Source of the DNA: Bacillota bacterium
GTDB lineage: Bacteria; Bacillota; Limnochordia; DUMW01
Direction of reading: 5' to 3'
Length of the DNA stretch: 51,811 nt
NCBI GenBank assembly: GCA_012839765.1
Contig: DUMW01000007.1
Location: 1-51,811, forward strand
The translations under genes and the position numbers were made by a program. Under the pieces are notes generated by a model. The model did not search any database, had not been told where the DNA came from, and saw only the letters and a list, made by a program, of their open reading frames with translations. The first letter of the stretch is position 1; each line of letters starts with the position of its first letter. This document shows positions 51,703 through 51,811 of the stretch, one piece after another.

Positions 51703-51811
51703 GTGGGGGAGAGCTCCCTCTCCAATATTTGGAAGTCAGAAACTGCTACCCTCGGTCAGCAGTCTGTTGAAGAAGTTCGACATCCCCCCGGAAGAAGTCC
51801 TGCCTGCGTAA
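51703..51811. other. Window end after the DUF4832 gene
   Basis: No gene seen in these last bases. A short GGGAG..CTCCC palindrome starts about five bases after the stop. The frame of the upstream gene stays open after the TAA to the window edge, but the residues do not look like the missing part of the domain. Confidence 0.3.

Noticed and set aside
1-51811. CRISPR arrays, tRNA/rRNA genes, insertion sequences, prophage modules
   Set aside because: Read for direct-repeat arrays, cloverleaf patterns, transposase motifs and terminal inverted repeats; none found apart from the short phage-like segment at the left edge.

Overview
The window is bacterial chromosomal DNA of moderately high GC. It has tightly packed genes, strong purine-rich ribosome binding sites, frequent GTG/TTG starts and intrinsic terminators. 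Gene content (several ABC sugar-binding proteins, a Vga/VmlR-like ABC-F protein behind an attenuator, MntP, DUF4832 and uroporphyrinogen-decarboxylase-like proteins) points to the Bacillota, perhaps a Limnochordia- or Clostridia-like anaerobe that lives on complex glycans. No sugar-binding protein here has a lipobox; all carry type I (AxA) signal peptides. That fits a diderm member of the phylum, but this is inference. There are no rRNA or tRNA genes, no CRISPR array and no recognisable transposase.

Layout. 1-540: low-GC, phage-like small genes on the minus strand, ending at an 11-unit GGA repeat, then the 3' remnant of a secreted glycanase gene. 1127-8788: a glycan-degradation block with a GH16 enzyme, a sugar-binding protein interrupted by one in-frame TAG, a GH95 fucosidase and an M60 (mucinase-type) metallopeptidase. 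9204-13023: potABCD polyamine transporter, whose first gene seems to start at AUA; purC lies convergent to it. 14075-22415: a second glycan operon with an unrecognised 992-aa secreted protein, a sugar-binding protein, two paralogous carbohydrate-binding-like surface proteins, a GntR regulator fused to a solute-binding-protein domain, and a GH29 fucosidase. 22807-24670: ABC-F protein with leader peptide and terminator attenuator. 24951-32570: mntP, a GIY-YIG/arsenate-reductase fusion, a histone-deacetylase-like/hydantoinase operon, and a CapD/PglF-type nucleotide-sugar dehydratase. 32730-38786: a nucleoside hydrolase, a frameshifted beta-helix gene facing a URO-D-like gene across a region with two matching palindromic operators, a Gfo/Idh/MocA oxidoreductase, a zinc-ribbon protein and a YaiI-family protein. 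38934-44699: sugar nucleotidyltransferase, galactokinase-type kinase, 6-phosphogluconate dehydrogenase, glucose-6-phosphate dehydrogenase and a cyclase-family hydrolase. 45342-51702: a nucleoside hydrolase-cupin-AraC fusion regulator divergent from an operon of nucleoside hydrolase, sugar-binding protein and DUF4832 glycosidase-like protein.

How the parts work together. Secreted enzymes (GH16, M60, the 992-aa protein, DUF4832 protein) would open polymeric or glycoprotein substrates; binding proteins deliver oligosaccharides to permeases encoded elsewhere; intracellular GH95/GH29 remove fucose; the kinase, nucleotidyltransferase and pentose-phosphate genes process the released sugars. The most unusual feature is that two regulators appear to be built from homologues of proteins in their own operons: a GntR domain on a transport binding-protein fold, and an AraC domain on a nucleoside-hydrolase fold with altered active-site residues.
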